From positions 1 to 48,930 of the forward strand of contig JAFTGB010000008.1 of the NCBI GenBank assembly GCA_017458125.1: DNA of 48,930 nucleotides, read 5' to 3'. The stretch comes from Prevotella sp. (GTDB taxonomy: Bacteria > Bacteroidota > Bacteroidia > Bacteroidales > Bacteroidaceae). Position 1 is the stretch's first letter, and every line of letters begins with the position of its first letter. Positions 1 to 7,003 of the stretch are shown here, piece by piece. Below the pieces are notes generated by a model. That model made no database searches. It saw only the letters and a program-made list of their open reading frames with translations, and was not told the origin of the DNA. The translations under genes were made by a program, and so were the position numbers.

Positions 1-2
1 AG

Positions 3-308
3 CGAGGAACTGCGGAGCAGGTCTTCGACCGCCAGAACAACGACTTCGGATGGGCGCACCTGCCAAAGTCGTTCATGAACCAGAACACCGTATTCCTGCT
101 TATCACTGCCATGGCTGCAAACTTCTACCGATACATCGTGGCATTGCCCCTCATGGCTGTCCTCTTTGGAATCAAGGCCACAGACAGAGTCAAGAGTTTC
201 CTGTTCAGATTCATCGCTGTGCCTGCCAAGTGGATTAAAACGGCAAGACAATACAAACTCAACATCTACTCAGAAAAGCCATACGACTTGATTTGGGAGC
301 ACGGATAG
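3..308 (+). CDS. IS1380-family transposase, C-terminal fragment
   Basis: Only the last ~101 codons are inside the window; the reading frame is open from base 3 and ends in TAG at 306-308. The translation contains 'FDRQNNDFGWAHLPKS' then 'NTVFLLITAMAANFYRY', a pattern I recognise from the C-terminal part of IS1380-type DDE transposases of Bacteroidales. The family cuts and pastes its own insertion sequence. No terminal inverted repeat or target duplication can be assigned because the left end is off the window. Whether the element is complete and active cannot be judged. An ATG at 75 would give a 77-residue product but is internal to the open frame. Confidence 0.75.
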   Translation, partial: RGTAEQVFDRQNNDFGWAHLPKSFMNQNTVFLLITAMAANFYRYIVALPLMAVLFGIKATDRVKSFLFRFIAVPAKWIKTARQYKLNIYSEKPYDLIWEHG

Positions 309-552
309 ATTAACACTCTTCGTTGATGCTTAGGTCAAAGCCTCTCGACCTTACGGGGTAAGGGGAAGGTGTCTGCATACAAGTCATGTCAAGAGCTTCT
401 AAGCCCAAAATCAGACAGAATCGGCGCAAGCAAGAGTAAAATCAGACAATCGATAATTATTTGCGGATTTTAGGTTTAACTGAAAACTTTAACAAAAAAA
501 GTAAAAGTATGGCTGGAAGGGCAACATGCAGTGCGCGAGTTCTGACACACAA

Positions 553-578
553 AGGGACTTACCTCACGGCAAGTCCCT
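553..578. terminator. Hairpin, possible bidirectional terminator
   Basis: AGGGACTT (553-560) and AAGTCCCT (571-578) form a perfect 8-bp stem with a 10-base loop. It is followed on the plus side by GTTGTTT and on the minus side by TTTGTGTG, so T-rich but not a clean T-run. It could end transcription leaving the IS or transcription arriving from the promoter at 635-642. Confidence 0.45.
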
Positions 579-634
579 GTTGTTTACTAAACTAAACAAA
601 TACTTTATGATAGTGTCTTTCGGTAATGCTGCTG

Positions 635-665
635 CAAAGGTAAGGAGAAATTGCCAATGAAGCAA
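635..665 (-). promoter_or_regulatory. Minus-strand promoter TTG-20-TACCTTTG
   Basis: Read on the minus strand, TACCTTTG (642 to 635) matches the Bacteroidetes -7 box TAnnTTTG exactly, with a TTG 20 bases upstream (665-663). It fires away from the AbgT-like gene towards the IS. With the hairpin at 553-578 it would give an RNA of about 80 bases and no ORF. Confidence 0.4.
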
Positions 666-683
666 TACCTAAAAATGGGGGTA

Positions 684-1268
684 TTAGGCAAAGACGAAGA
701 GCAGCGAGTAATAAAGCTGGGCCAGAAGCACGTAGAGAAGCAGCCAGGGAGCGGCAGCACGCAGGCCAGAGATCAGCGAGTCGAAGATGTCGGCAAGCGA
801 CGTGAAGCGGGCCGACACCAGTCCATAGACGATGCCTGCCATGGTGAGTCCCAAGGCTATGAGGGGCACCAGACTGTAGGAGAACGGAGACGCCCACAGC
901 GAACCGTCGGCAGCCAGCAGCACGGCATGGGGCACAACGGTCATCAGCAGCACGGCGCAGAGGAACACCAGCAGGAAGATGAGGGTAATGATGCGGGCAC
1001 GGCTCTCACGGTAGCTCCGTGCGTGCAGGCTGACACTCTTGGTGACGCAGCCGTAGGCCATGGACAGAAGCAGTATCCACACTAAGAGAGGCGTGGCCAG
1101 CACGTCGGCATAATGGCCGAGGAACCAGCGTATGCCCTCGCCAGAGAGCATGGAGCGCACACCACCCATAGGCAGGGCGGCACTCACTATCCACGACACC
1201 AGCATGAGCAGCAGCTGGGCGACGACCAGTGCGAGGGCGATGTGGGGCAGCAGTCGTTTAGTCAGCAT
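684..1268 (-). CDS. Small AbgT-like integral membrane protein
   Basis: A 194-residue hydrophobic protein with about five membrane spans. The stretch 'MLSGEGIRWFLGHYADVLA' followed by a glycine-containing hydrophobic segment resembles the conserved 'LLSGEGLR' region of AbgT transporters (p-aminobenzoyl-glutamate/antimetabolite export), but AbgT proteins are about 500 residues, so this is at most a short relative. I chose the ATG at 1266-1268: it overlaps the end of the response regulator (ATGCTGACTAA), which signals translational coupling; the longer frame upstream would lie inside that gene. It is the last gene of the kdgK-eda-kinase-regulator run. Function unknown; the family link is a weak pattern match. 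Confidence 0.5.
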   Translation of the reverse strand: MLTKRLLPHIALALVVAQLLLMLVSWIVSAALPMGGVRSMLSGEGIRWFLGHYADVLATPLLVWILLLSMAYGCVTKSVSLHARSYRESRARIITLIFLLVFLCAVLLMTVVPHAVLLAADGSLWASPFSYSLVPLIALGLTMAGIVYGLVSARFTSLADIFDSLISGLRAAAPWLLLYVLLAQLYYSLLFVFA

Positions 1269-1974
1269 CGGGCATGAGGTTGTCAACATCGATGATGCCC
1301 AGCTCAATGGCACGGACAACAAGACGGGTGGCATTGACGCTTTCACCACCGGGGAAGAGCTTCTTGACCAGTTCGTTCTGGCGTTTCTCCAAGCTCTTGA
1401 CGCCGAAAGGCATGCCGCGCAAACCCGTTATCTGCTCCTTGGTATAGCCAAGGGCCAGGTGGCGCAGGAAGCGTTCGTCGTACTCGTCTATCTCGTAGTC
1501 GATAAGGGCTTCCTGACGTGCCAGCTGCGAAGAGACAGCATGCTTGAAACGCTCGACTATCTTTTTCAGTATGGGTTCGTTGAACACCAGCTGCTTGCCC
1601 TCCATGACAGCGCGCACATCGGCACGTGTAAGCAGCTCGCCGCTCTTGAGAATGATGCCGTCGGCACCGGCATCCAGCACGTCAACCCACAGCTTCTCGT
1701 TCAGGATTTCGCCCGTGAAGATGAGTATCTTGACCTGCGGGTACAACTCCTTGGTCTGCCGGCAGATTTCAACTCCAACGGTGGTGGAGCCGCCCAAGCC
1801 CAAGTCCAGCAGCACAAGGTCGGGCTGCTGACGCTTGATGAGCTTCCAGTAGGAGGCTTCGTTGTCTGTCGTCCCGATGATTTCAGCCTCGGGTATCTCG
1901 TTGCGTACAATGCCTTCCGTGCCTTTCAGTTCGAGGGGCACATCCTCGACGATAATCAGTTTAAAGTTTTCCAT
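1258..1974 (-). CDS. NarL/LuxR-type response regulator
   Basis: 238 residues. The N-terminal receiver domain has the acidic pair E10-D11, phospho-acceptor D57 in 'LVLLDLGLG', T87 in 'ILIFTGE' and K110 in 'IILKSGE'. The C-terminal part (about 165-235) has the spacing of a LuxR/NarL helix-turn-helix ('FLRHLALGYTKEQI' then 'VKSLEKRQNELVKKL'), so the likely output is DNA binding. The start ATG (1972-1974) lies 14 bases inside the end of the sensor kinase gene, and the end overlaps the next gene, so kinase, regulator and membrane protein are translated as a coupled set. It should be phosphorylated by the neighbouring composite kinase. Target genes are not visible; the adjacent kdgK-eda pair is a guess. 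Confidence 0.9.
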   Translation of the reverse strand: MENFKLIIVEDVPLELKGTEGIVRNEIPEAEIIGTTDNEASYWKLIKRQQPDLVLLDLGLGGSTTVGVEICRQTKELYPQVKILIFTGEILNEKLWVDVLDAGADGIILKSGELLTRADVRAVMEGKQLVFNEPILKKIVERFKHAVSSQLARQEALIDYEIDEYDERFLRHLALGYTKEQITGLRGMPFGVKSLEKRQNELVKKLFPGGESVNATRLVVRAIELGIIDVDNLMPDAD

Positions 1975-4900
1975 TATATCTTGGCAATGTGATGTAAATA
2001 GTCTTGTCCTCAATAGTGATGCCGCAGCCACGTCGGTGGGTAGCGTCGCCATGGTCGCGCAGTATCTGACGGCACAGCAGGTAGTCAATGTCAGACAACG
2101 GTTGCTGGCGGTGTACCGTGCAGACCACATAGCGGTCGTCCTTAGGCTGCGCAGTGACGTCGGCAGCTTTCAAGATGTCGAACAGGTAGTGCAGCATGTT
2201 GGCGTCGCCCAGCACCACCTGCCCGTAGAGTTCGGTCTTGGCGACATGCGTCTTCACCAGCTCTACCTGCCGCATGGCCTGCTCGCTCAGTATGCCGTAG
2301 ATGTCGCGGTAGTAGCGTGTCACCTCGCCCAGCGAGCGCGTGTCACCCTTGTCCACCAGCTGGCGTATGCGGCTGGGATAGTACATAGTCTCATGCTTCA
2401 GCGTCGACAGGCAGTTGTCTAAAACGGCATTGACCACATGCAGTTTGGCATTCTCAAACTCAGCGCGCCGCAGTTCGTCGTCCACCATTTCGATACTGGC
2501 CAGCTGCATGCTCTCACGGCGATGACGGTTGTAGAGGCGGTGGCGGTAATAGAGCAAGTAGTAAGCCGGCACAATGAGCAGCAGGATGACGATGAGCAGG
2601 ATGACGGCGATGCGCTTGTTGGACTGCGACTGCTGCATGGTGCGGCAGTAGTCGCCCAGCGTGCTGTCAGCCGACAATTCCTTGAAGAGCTGGGTATACA
2701 CCTTATTATTATAGGCATAGAGGTTCCACTCATGCAGGGCCAAAGCAGCCACGGCACTCTCGTTGCGGATGTCAAGGATGACTTGGTAGTTGGCATCGAT
2801 GCCGTCGTGGTACCATTGAATCTCTGCCACAGGCTGCGACGTGTCGTCTTCGGCCATCATCAGCAGGTGTCCATTGGGACGCTGGCGCTGGTATTGCAGG
2901 TTGAAGTACTTGCGGCAGGAGTCGGCAAACTGCAGGGTACGCACATAGGTGCCGTTGATGTTGCTGAAGAATGCCGAGTCGGCATAGATGTGGGCCTGGG
3001 TCTTATAGTCATGAACTGACGCCGAGGCCATGGCGGGCAGTGCAAGCAGCAACAGCAGTACCATACGCCTGACGCCCTTGGGCAGACGGAAGAAGAAGCG
3101 CGAGCCATGCCCCTGCTTGCTTTCTGCCGACAACTGGCAGACGCTGAACAGCTGGCTCATCTTGCGGTACTTCTCAATGATACCCTTGCAATTCATCAGG
3201 CCGAAGCCATGACCGGCCACTATCTTATGGTCAAAGATGCTGCTCAGTTCGGCCTCGCTCATGCCCCGTCCTGTGTCGGTGACTGATACTTCGACATAGT
3301 TGTCAGCCTCTTGGGCGGCAATGACCACATGCCCACCCTTAGGCGTAAACTTACGCGCATTGTCGGCCAACGTGTTCAGCATGAAGAGCGTCAGCACGCG
3401 GTCGGCCTTTACCGTGGCTTCCGTTGGCTCCACGCGCAGCTCCACGCCACTCATCTCGAAGGTGGTACGTCCGCGTCCCACCATGTCGAACAGCGGTTGC
3501 AGGGGGAAGCTCTCAATGTGCAGTCGCAGTTCCCCCTGACGCAGCTGTATCCAGTGCGTCAGCAGGTCATTCTGCTCGTTAATCTTATCCGTCAGTTCAC
3601 GGATGTAGTCTAATTGTCCGCTAACCACTCCCTCATCACGGGCATGGTCAATGGTCATTGGCAAGTGGTCAATGGTATATAGGATGCGGTCGATGAAGGG
3701 CGTGATGCTGTTGACCAGCGACACCTTGGCACGCTGTTCTACATGCAGACGCTCAGATTTCTCGACACTCATGCGGCGCATGCGCAGCTCATCGTTCTTC
3801 TGTTCCAGCACGTCGTCCAACTGGTCATCGTCTTTCCGCCGGCGGTTGAGCCAGTTGAAAAGCCAAAGCAGAAACACCAGCAGCACGATGGCGCCCACGA
3901 CAGCCCACAACATGACGTTGAGCTGACCGACAGCCTTGTCAAGCAGTCCGGCACGAGCCTCCAACTCACGGTCCTGACGGGTCTGTTCCTGCAAGTCCAG
4001 ATACTGGTTGCGGTTATAGTCGCTGGCCGACTTGTCGTCAACAGCAGCGTAAGCCACCGAGAGTTGTTCGCGGATGCTGGCCACCAAGTCTGGCGCCTGG
4101 TTGACCGTGCTGTCCGCCAATGCTTTGTGCAAGTAATAGAGAGCCTGCTCGTCGTCGCCTACGGCATGGCAGCAGGTAGCCAGCGTGCGATAGGCACCGG
4201 CTATCTGGTAGACGTCGCCATACTGCTGAAACAGGAGCAAGGACTCGTCGGCCAGCTGCAAGTCGCCGGTATGTTCTGCCAGTCCCTCCTTGGCCTGTGC
4301 CACGAAGTATATGTAACCATGACGCTCGGCCACGGTCATACAGCGGTGCAGCATGTCCACCTCTTCCTGCTCAATCTGGTCGGGCGTCCCCTCCGTCAAG
4401 ACACCGCCCGCACCGACGTTATAGAGGTAGTTCAGGTATTGTGCCGTGTCGTGGCGCAATTCGTCAATATTCAACTGCTCTAACGCCTCCCTCGACTGGC
4501 GCTCCAGTCCCACATAATAATAATAGGTGGAGGTGACGATGGCCATCTCTGACTCAGCATAGAGCAGACGCTGGCGCTGATGGTCGGACAACCGTTCGCG
4601 CTCCTCGTTAATTCGTTTCAGCGCGTTCACAGCCTGTTCCCGGTACTCGTAGAACTGGCGGTTCATGCTCCTGCGCTGACACAGGCGCATGTGCTGAATA
4701 TGGCTCACCAAGAGTTCCAGCTGGTTGTCGGTCAGTGCAAGTGCACTATCCAACTGAGCCGCAGCCTTCTGGTAGTCCATGCGGATAATGCTGACAAAAG
4801 CCAGGTTATTGAGTGCTTCAGCCTTGCCGTCGTCACAGTCAGAGAGCAGGAAAGCACGACGGGCATAGTGCTCCGTAGAGTCGATGTTTCGGTAATGACA

Positions 4901-4987
4901 GGCGTAAGAAAGCGTGTTCAGCCAGTCCACCGTCTGCCTGTCTTCGGACGAACACGCTGAAAAGAGTAAAAGGCCCAATATGGCCAT
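1961..4987 (-). CDS. Composite DUF5112/DUF5113-like sensor histidine kinase
   Basis: 1008 residues from ATG 4987; an in-frame TTG at 5038 would add 17 residues including K/R before the hydrophobic lipoprotein-like signal 'GLLLFSAC', so it may be the real start. Order: signal, TPR-like helices (~20-340), membrane span (~359-379), coiled coil, a kinase-like dimerisation segment with 'VNSITPFIDR' instead of a His box, and an HATPase domain (~523-636; N box 'LNTLADNARKF', 'DTGRGM', 'GHGFGLMNC'). Then comes a second hydrophobic segment (~641-657), an extracytoplasmic stretch, another span (~792-813), and a second dimerisation-like region with 'LKHETMYYPSRI' (H864), followed by a tail without recognisable ATP-binding boxes. 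The arrangement resembles proteins annotated as DUF5113/DUF5112 in Bacteroidales. ATP-binding and His-carrying functions appear to lie in different modules. It lies 31 bases downstream of eda and overlaps the response regulator by 14 bases, so they are probably a cognate pair. Confidence 0.8.
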   Translation of the reverse strand: MAILGLLLFSACSSEDRQTVDWLNTLSYACHYRNIDSTEHYARRAFLLSDCDDGKAEALNNLAFVSIIRMDYQKAAAQLDSALALTDNQLELLVSHIQHMRLCQRRSMNRQFYEYREQAVNALKRINEERERLSDHQRQRLLYAESEMAIVTSTYYYYVGLERQSREALEQLNIDELRHDTAQYLNYLYNVGAGGVLTEGTPDQIEQEEVDMLHRCMTVAERHGYIYFVAQAKEGLAEHTGDLQLADESLLLFQQYGDVYQIAGAYRTLATCCHAVGDDEQALYYLHKALADSTVNQAPDLVASIREQLSVAYAAVDDKSASDYNRNQYLDLQEQTRQDRELEARAGLLDKAVGQLNVMLWAVVGAIVLLVFLLWLFNWLNRRRKDDDQLDDVLEQKNDELRMRRMSVEKSERLHVEQRAKVSLVNSITPFIDRILYTIDHLPMTIDHARDEGVVSGQLDYIRELTDKINEQNDLLTHWIQLRQGELRLHIESFPLQPLFDMVGRGRTTFEMSGVELRVEPTEATVKADRVLTLFMLNTLADNARKFTPKGGHVVIAAQEADNYVEVSVTDTGRGMSEAELSSIFDHKIVAGHGFGLMNCKGIIEKYRKMSQLFSVCQLSAESKQGHGSRFFFRLPKGVRRMVLLLLLALPAMASASVHDYKTQAHIYADSAFFSNINGTYVRTLQFADSCRKYFNLQYQRQRPNGHLLMMAEDDTSQPVAEIQWYHDGIDANYQVILDIRNESAVAALALHEWNLYAYNNKVYTQLFKELSADSTLGDYCRTMQQSQSNKRIAVILLIVILLLIVPAYYLLYYRHRLYNRHRRESMQLASIEMVDDELRRAEFENAKLHVVNAVLDNCLSTLKHETMYYPSRIRQLVDKGDTRSLGEVTRYYRDIYGILSEQAMRQVELVKTHVAKTELYGQVVLGDANMLHYLFDILKAADVTAQPKDDRYVVCTVHRQQPLSDIDYLLCRQILRDHGDATHRRGCGITIEDKTIYITLPRYNGKL

Positions 4988-5018
4988 GAGCCATACTGAG
5001 CCTTTCAGATGCAGATAG

Positions 5019-5687
5019 TTATGCGCGAGCCTTAGCAACGTAACCTAATGCTTCCTTGCACTTGTCGGTAACATACTGCCAGTCACCGGCTTTCACCTTG
5101 TCGCTGGGGAAGAGCTTCGAGCCCATGCCTACGCAGAACACGCCAGCCTTGAACCACTTCTGCAGGTTCTCCTCCTCGGGAGCCACACCGCCGGTCACCA
5201 TAATCTTCGACCAAGGCATGGGCGCCTTCAGGCCTTTCACCATGTTAGGACCAACGACGTCGCCGGGGAACACCTTTGTCAGGTCGCAACCCAGTTCCTG
5301 AGCCTTACCAATCTCAGAGACGGTCATACATCCCGGGCAGTAGGGCACGAGACGACGGTTGCACACAGGAGCAATGTCGGGGTTGAACAGCGGGCCTACC
5401 ACGAAGCATGCACCCAGCTGGATGTAGAGGGCTGCAGTGGGAGCATCGACAACGCTGCCGATACCCAGTGCCAGTTCGGGGCACTCCTTGTCGGCCCACT
5501 TCACCAGTTCGCCAAACACTTCCTGTGCGAAGTCACCGCGGTTGGTGAACTCAAAGGCGCGTACGCCGCCTTCATAGCAAGCCTTCACTACGTTCTTGCA
5601 AATCTCCAGGTCTTTGTTGTAGAAAACGGGAACCATACCGGTGTCACCAATTTTCTTTAATACTGCAATTTTATCAAACTTTGCCAT
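5019..5687 (-). CDS. eda: 2-dehydro-3-deoxy-phosphogluconate (KDPG) aldolase
   Basis: 222 residues, usual length for the class I KDPG/4-hydroxy-2-oxoglutarate aldolase. It splits 2-keto-3-deoxy-6-phosphogluconate into pyruvate and glyceraldehyde 3-phosphate in the cytoplasm. The (beta/alpha)8 landmarks are present: E46 and R50 in 'RAFEFTNRG', 'YCPGCMT' (116-122), and the Schiff-base lysine K138 in 'DLTKVFPG'; 'MVTGG' near the C-terminus binds phosphate. It follows kdgK on the same strand after a 145-base repeat-rich gap, so the two should carry hexuronate (pectin/alginate-type) breakdown products into glycolysis. Confidence 0.95.
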   Translation of the reverse strand: MAKFDKIAVLKKIGDTGMVPVFYNKDLEICKNVVKACYEGGVRAFEFTNRGDFAQEVFGELVKWADKECPELALGIGSVVDAPTAALYIQLGACFVVGPLFNPDIAPVCNRRLVPYCPGCMTVSEIGKAQELGCDLTKVFPGDVVGPNMVKGLKAPMPWSKIMVTGGVAPEEENLQKWFKAGVFCVGMGSKLFPSDKVKAGDWQYVTDKCKEALGYVAKARA

Positions 5688-5696
5688 CTTTTTATT

Positions 5697-5830
5697 TTAC
5701 GATTTTACTATTTTACTTTTTTACGATTTCAACATTTTACGATTTCACTATTTGACTATTGCTGGCAGCTATCATGAAATAGTCCAATCATGCAATAGTC
5801 CAATAGTGAAACGGTCAAATAGTCAAATCA
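5697..5830. repeat. AT-rich short-word repeats with inverted repeat (kdgK-eda gap)
   Basis: The gap is built of variants of 'TTTACGATTT / TTTACTATTT' in loose tandem (5697-5760). TTTCACTATTTGACTATT (5743-5760) is answered by AATAGTCCAATAGTGAAA (5794-5811), 17 of 18 bases complementary, giving a long hairpin between two genes of one operon. Similar words recur at 25876-25910 and 30299-30360. Confidence 0.65.
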
Positions 5831-5832
5831 CC

Positions 5833-6855
5833 TTAGCGCTGTACGCGACCACTGGCGTTACCGCCGGCAAGCGACTCTACCTCGTCGACACCCACCAGGT
5901 TGAAGTCGCCGTTGATGGTGTGCTTCAGAGCCGATGCAGCCACAGCGAACTCCAGAGCCTCGCCCTGAGTCGGCTTGGTCAGCAGACCGTGGATAAGACC
6001 ACCCGAGAACGAGTCGCCACCGCCTACGCGGTCGATGATGGGGTTGATTTCGTAGCGCTTAGACTGATAGAACTCCTTGCCGTCGTAAATCAGGGCCTTC
6101 CAGCCGTTGAACGTAGCCGAGAAGCTCTCGCGGAGCGTAGAAACGACATACTTGAAGCCGAACTCTTCCTTCATCTGCTTGAAGATGCCCTCATATCCGG
6201 CAGCGTCCGTCTTGCCACTCTCCACGTCAGCATCGGGCTTGAAGCCTAAGCAGAGCTCAGCGTCCTCCTCGTTGCCGATGCAGACATCCACATACTGCAT
6301 CAAGGGGCGCATGATGCTGATAGCCTTCTCCGAGGTCCACAGCTTCTTACGGAAGTTCAGGTCGACAGACACGGTGACGCCGTGACGCTTGGCAGCCTCA
6401 CAAGCCAGCTTGGTCAGCTCGGCAGCCTTGTCGCTGATAGCAGGCGTGATGCCCGACCAGTGGAACCAGGCAGCCCCCTCCATGATAGCATCGAAGTCGA
6501 AGTCTGAGGGATCAGCCTCGGCTATGGAGCTGTGAGCACGGTCATAGATGACCTTCGAGGGACGCATCGAGGCACCCGTCTCGGCATAGTACAGTCCCAC
6601 GCGGTCGCCGCCACGGGCGATGAACTGCGTGTTGACACCGTAGCGACGCAGTGCGTTTACGGCAATCTGACCAATCTCATGCTTCGGCAGCTTGCTGACG
6701 AAGTAAGCCTCATGACCATAGTTAGCCACGCTGACAGCAACGTTAGCCTCGCCACCACCGGGGATAATGCGGAATGATTCACTCTGAATAAAACGGTCGT
6801 TGCCGTTCGGAGACAGGCGGAGCATAATCTCGCCTAAAGTTACGATTTTTGCCAT
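5833..6855 (-). CDS. kdgK: 2-keto-3-deoxygluconate kinase (PfkB family)
   Basis: 340 residues, normal length. It phosphorylates 2-keto-3-deoxygluconate with ATP to KDPG, the substrate of the next gene (eda). PfkB signatures: 'GGGEANVAVSVANYG' (33-47) at the N-terminal substrate/lid region, 'VSVDLNFRKKLW' mid-protein, and the C-terminal 'DRVGGGDSFSGG' (275-286), whose D281 is the catalytic base and whose glycines form the anion hole. Sugar specificity is inferred from the eda neighbour and overall resemblance to KdgK. It is the first gene of the minus-strand run, with a good promoter just upstream (6904-6934). Confidence 0.93.
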   Translation of the reverse strand: MAKIVTLGEIMLRLSPNGNDRFIQSESFRIIPGGGEANVAVSVANYGHEAYFVSKLPKHEIGQIAVNALRRYGVNTQFIARGGDRVGLYYAETGASMRPSKVIYDRAHSSIAEADPSDFDFDAIMEGAAWFHWSGITPAISDKAAELTKLACEAAKRHGVTVSVDLNFRKKLWTSEKAISIMRPLMQYVDVCIGNEEDAELCLGFKPDADVESGKTDAAGYEGIFKQMKEEFGFKYVVSTLRESFSATFNGWKALIYDGKEFYQSKRYEINPIIDRVGGGDSFSGGLIHGLLTKPTQGEALEFAVAASALKHTINGDFNLVGVDEVESLAGGNASGRVQR

Positions 6856-6903
6856 TTGTTTTAGTATTATATTTGAAAAAAATTAATTTTTAATATTCGT
6901 GCA

Positions 6904-6934
6904 CAAAGATAGCACTATTTTTCCAAACGACAAA
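6904..6934 (-). promoter_or_regulatory. kdgK promoter TTTG-19-TATCTTTG
   Basis: On the minus strand TATCTTTG (6911 to 6904) matches TAnnTTTG exactly, preceded at 19 bases by TTTG (6934-6931). It lies 48 bases before the kdgK ATG and is the only strong promoter seen for the kdgK-eda-kinase-regulator-AbgT-like run. Confidence 0.7.
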
Positions 6935-6963
6935 ATAAACGGCCAATTCTTTTTATTTTTTGC

Positions 6964-6994
6964 TTGGCAGGTTCGTTTTTTTTGACTACTTTTG
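6964..6994 (+). promoter_or_regulatory. relA promoter TTG-20-TACTTTTG
   Basis: TACTTTTG (6987-6994) matches the -7 box exactly, with TTG at 6964-6966 twenty bases upstream. Its last base is only 9 bases before the relA ATG (7004), so the message would be leaderless or nearly so. An in-frame TTG at 6992 lies inside the box and is rejected as start for that reason. Confidence 0.65.
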
Positions 6995-7003
6995 CCCACT
7001 GTT

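Larger units (their letters stand above)
309..683. other. Intergenic region between IS end and AbgT-like gene
   Basis: No convincing gene. It should contain the right end of the insertion sequence, but I could not place the terminal repeat. It also holds a perfect 8-bp hairpin (553-578) and, on the minus strand, a good Bacteroidetes promoter (635-642), which together could bound a short leftward RNA. Confidence 0.5.

Noticed and set aside
1132-1992. 286-codon plus-strand frame across the response regulator region
   Set aside because: It is antisense to the response regulator and AbgT-like gene; the minus-strand frames have clear domains and coupled starts, and this one has none.
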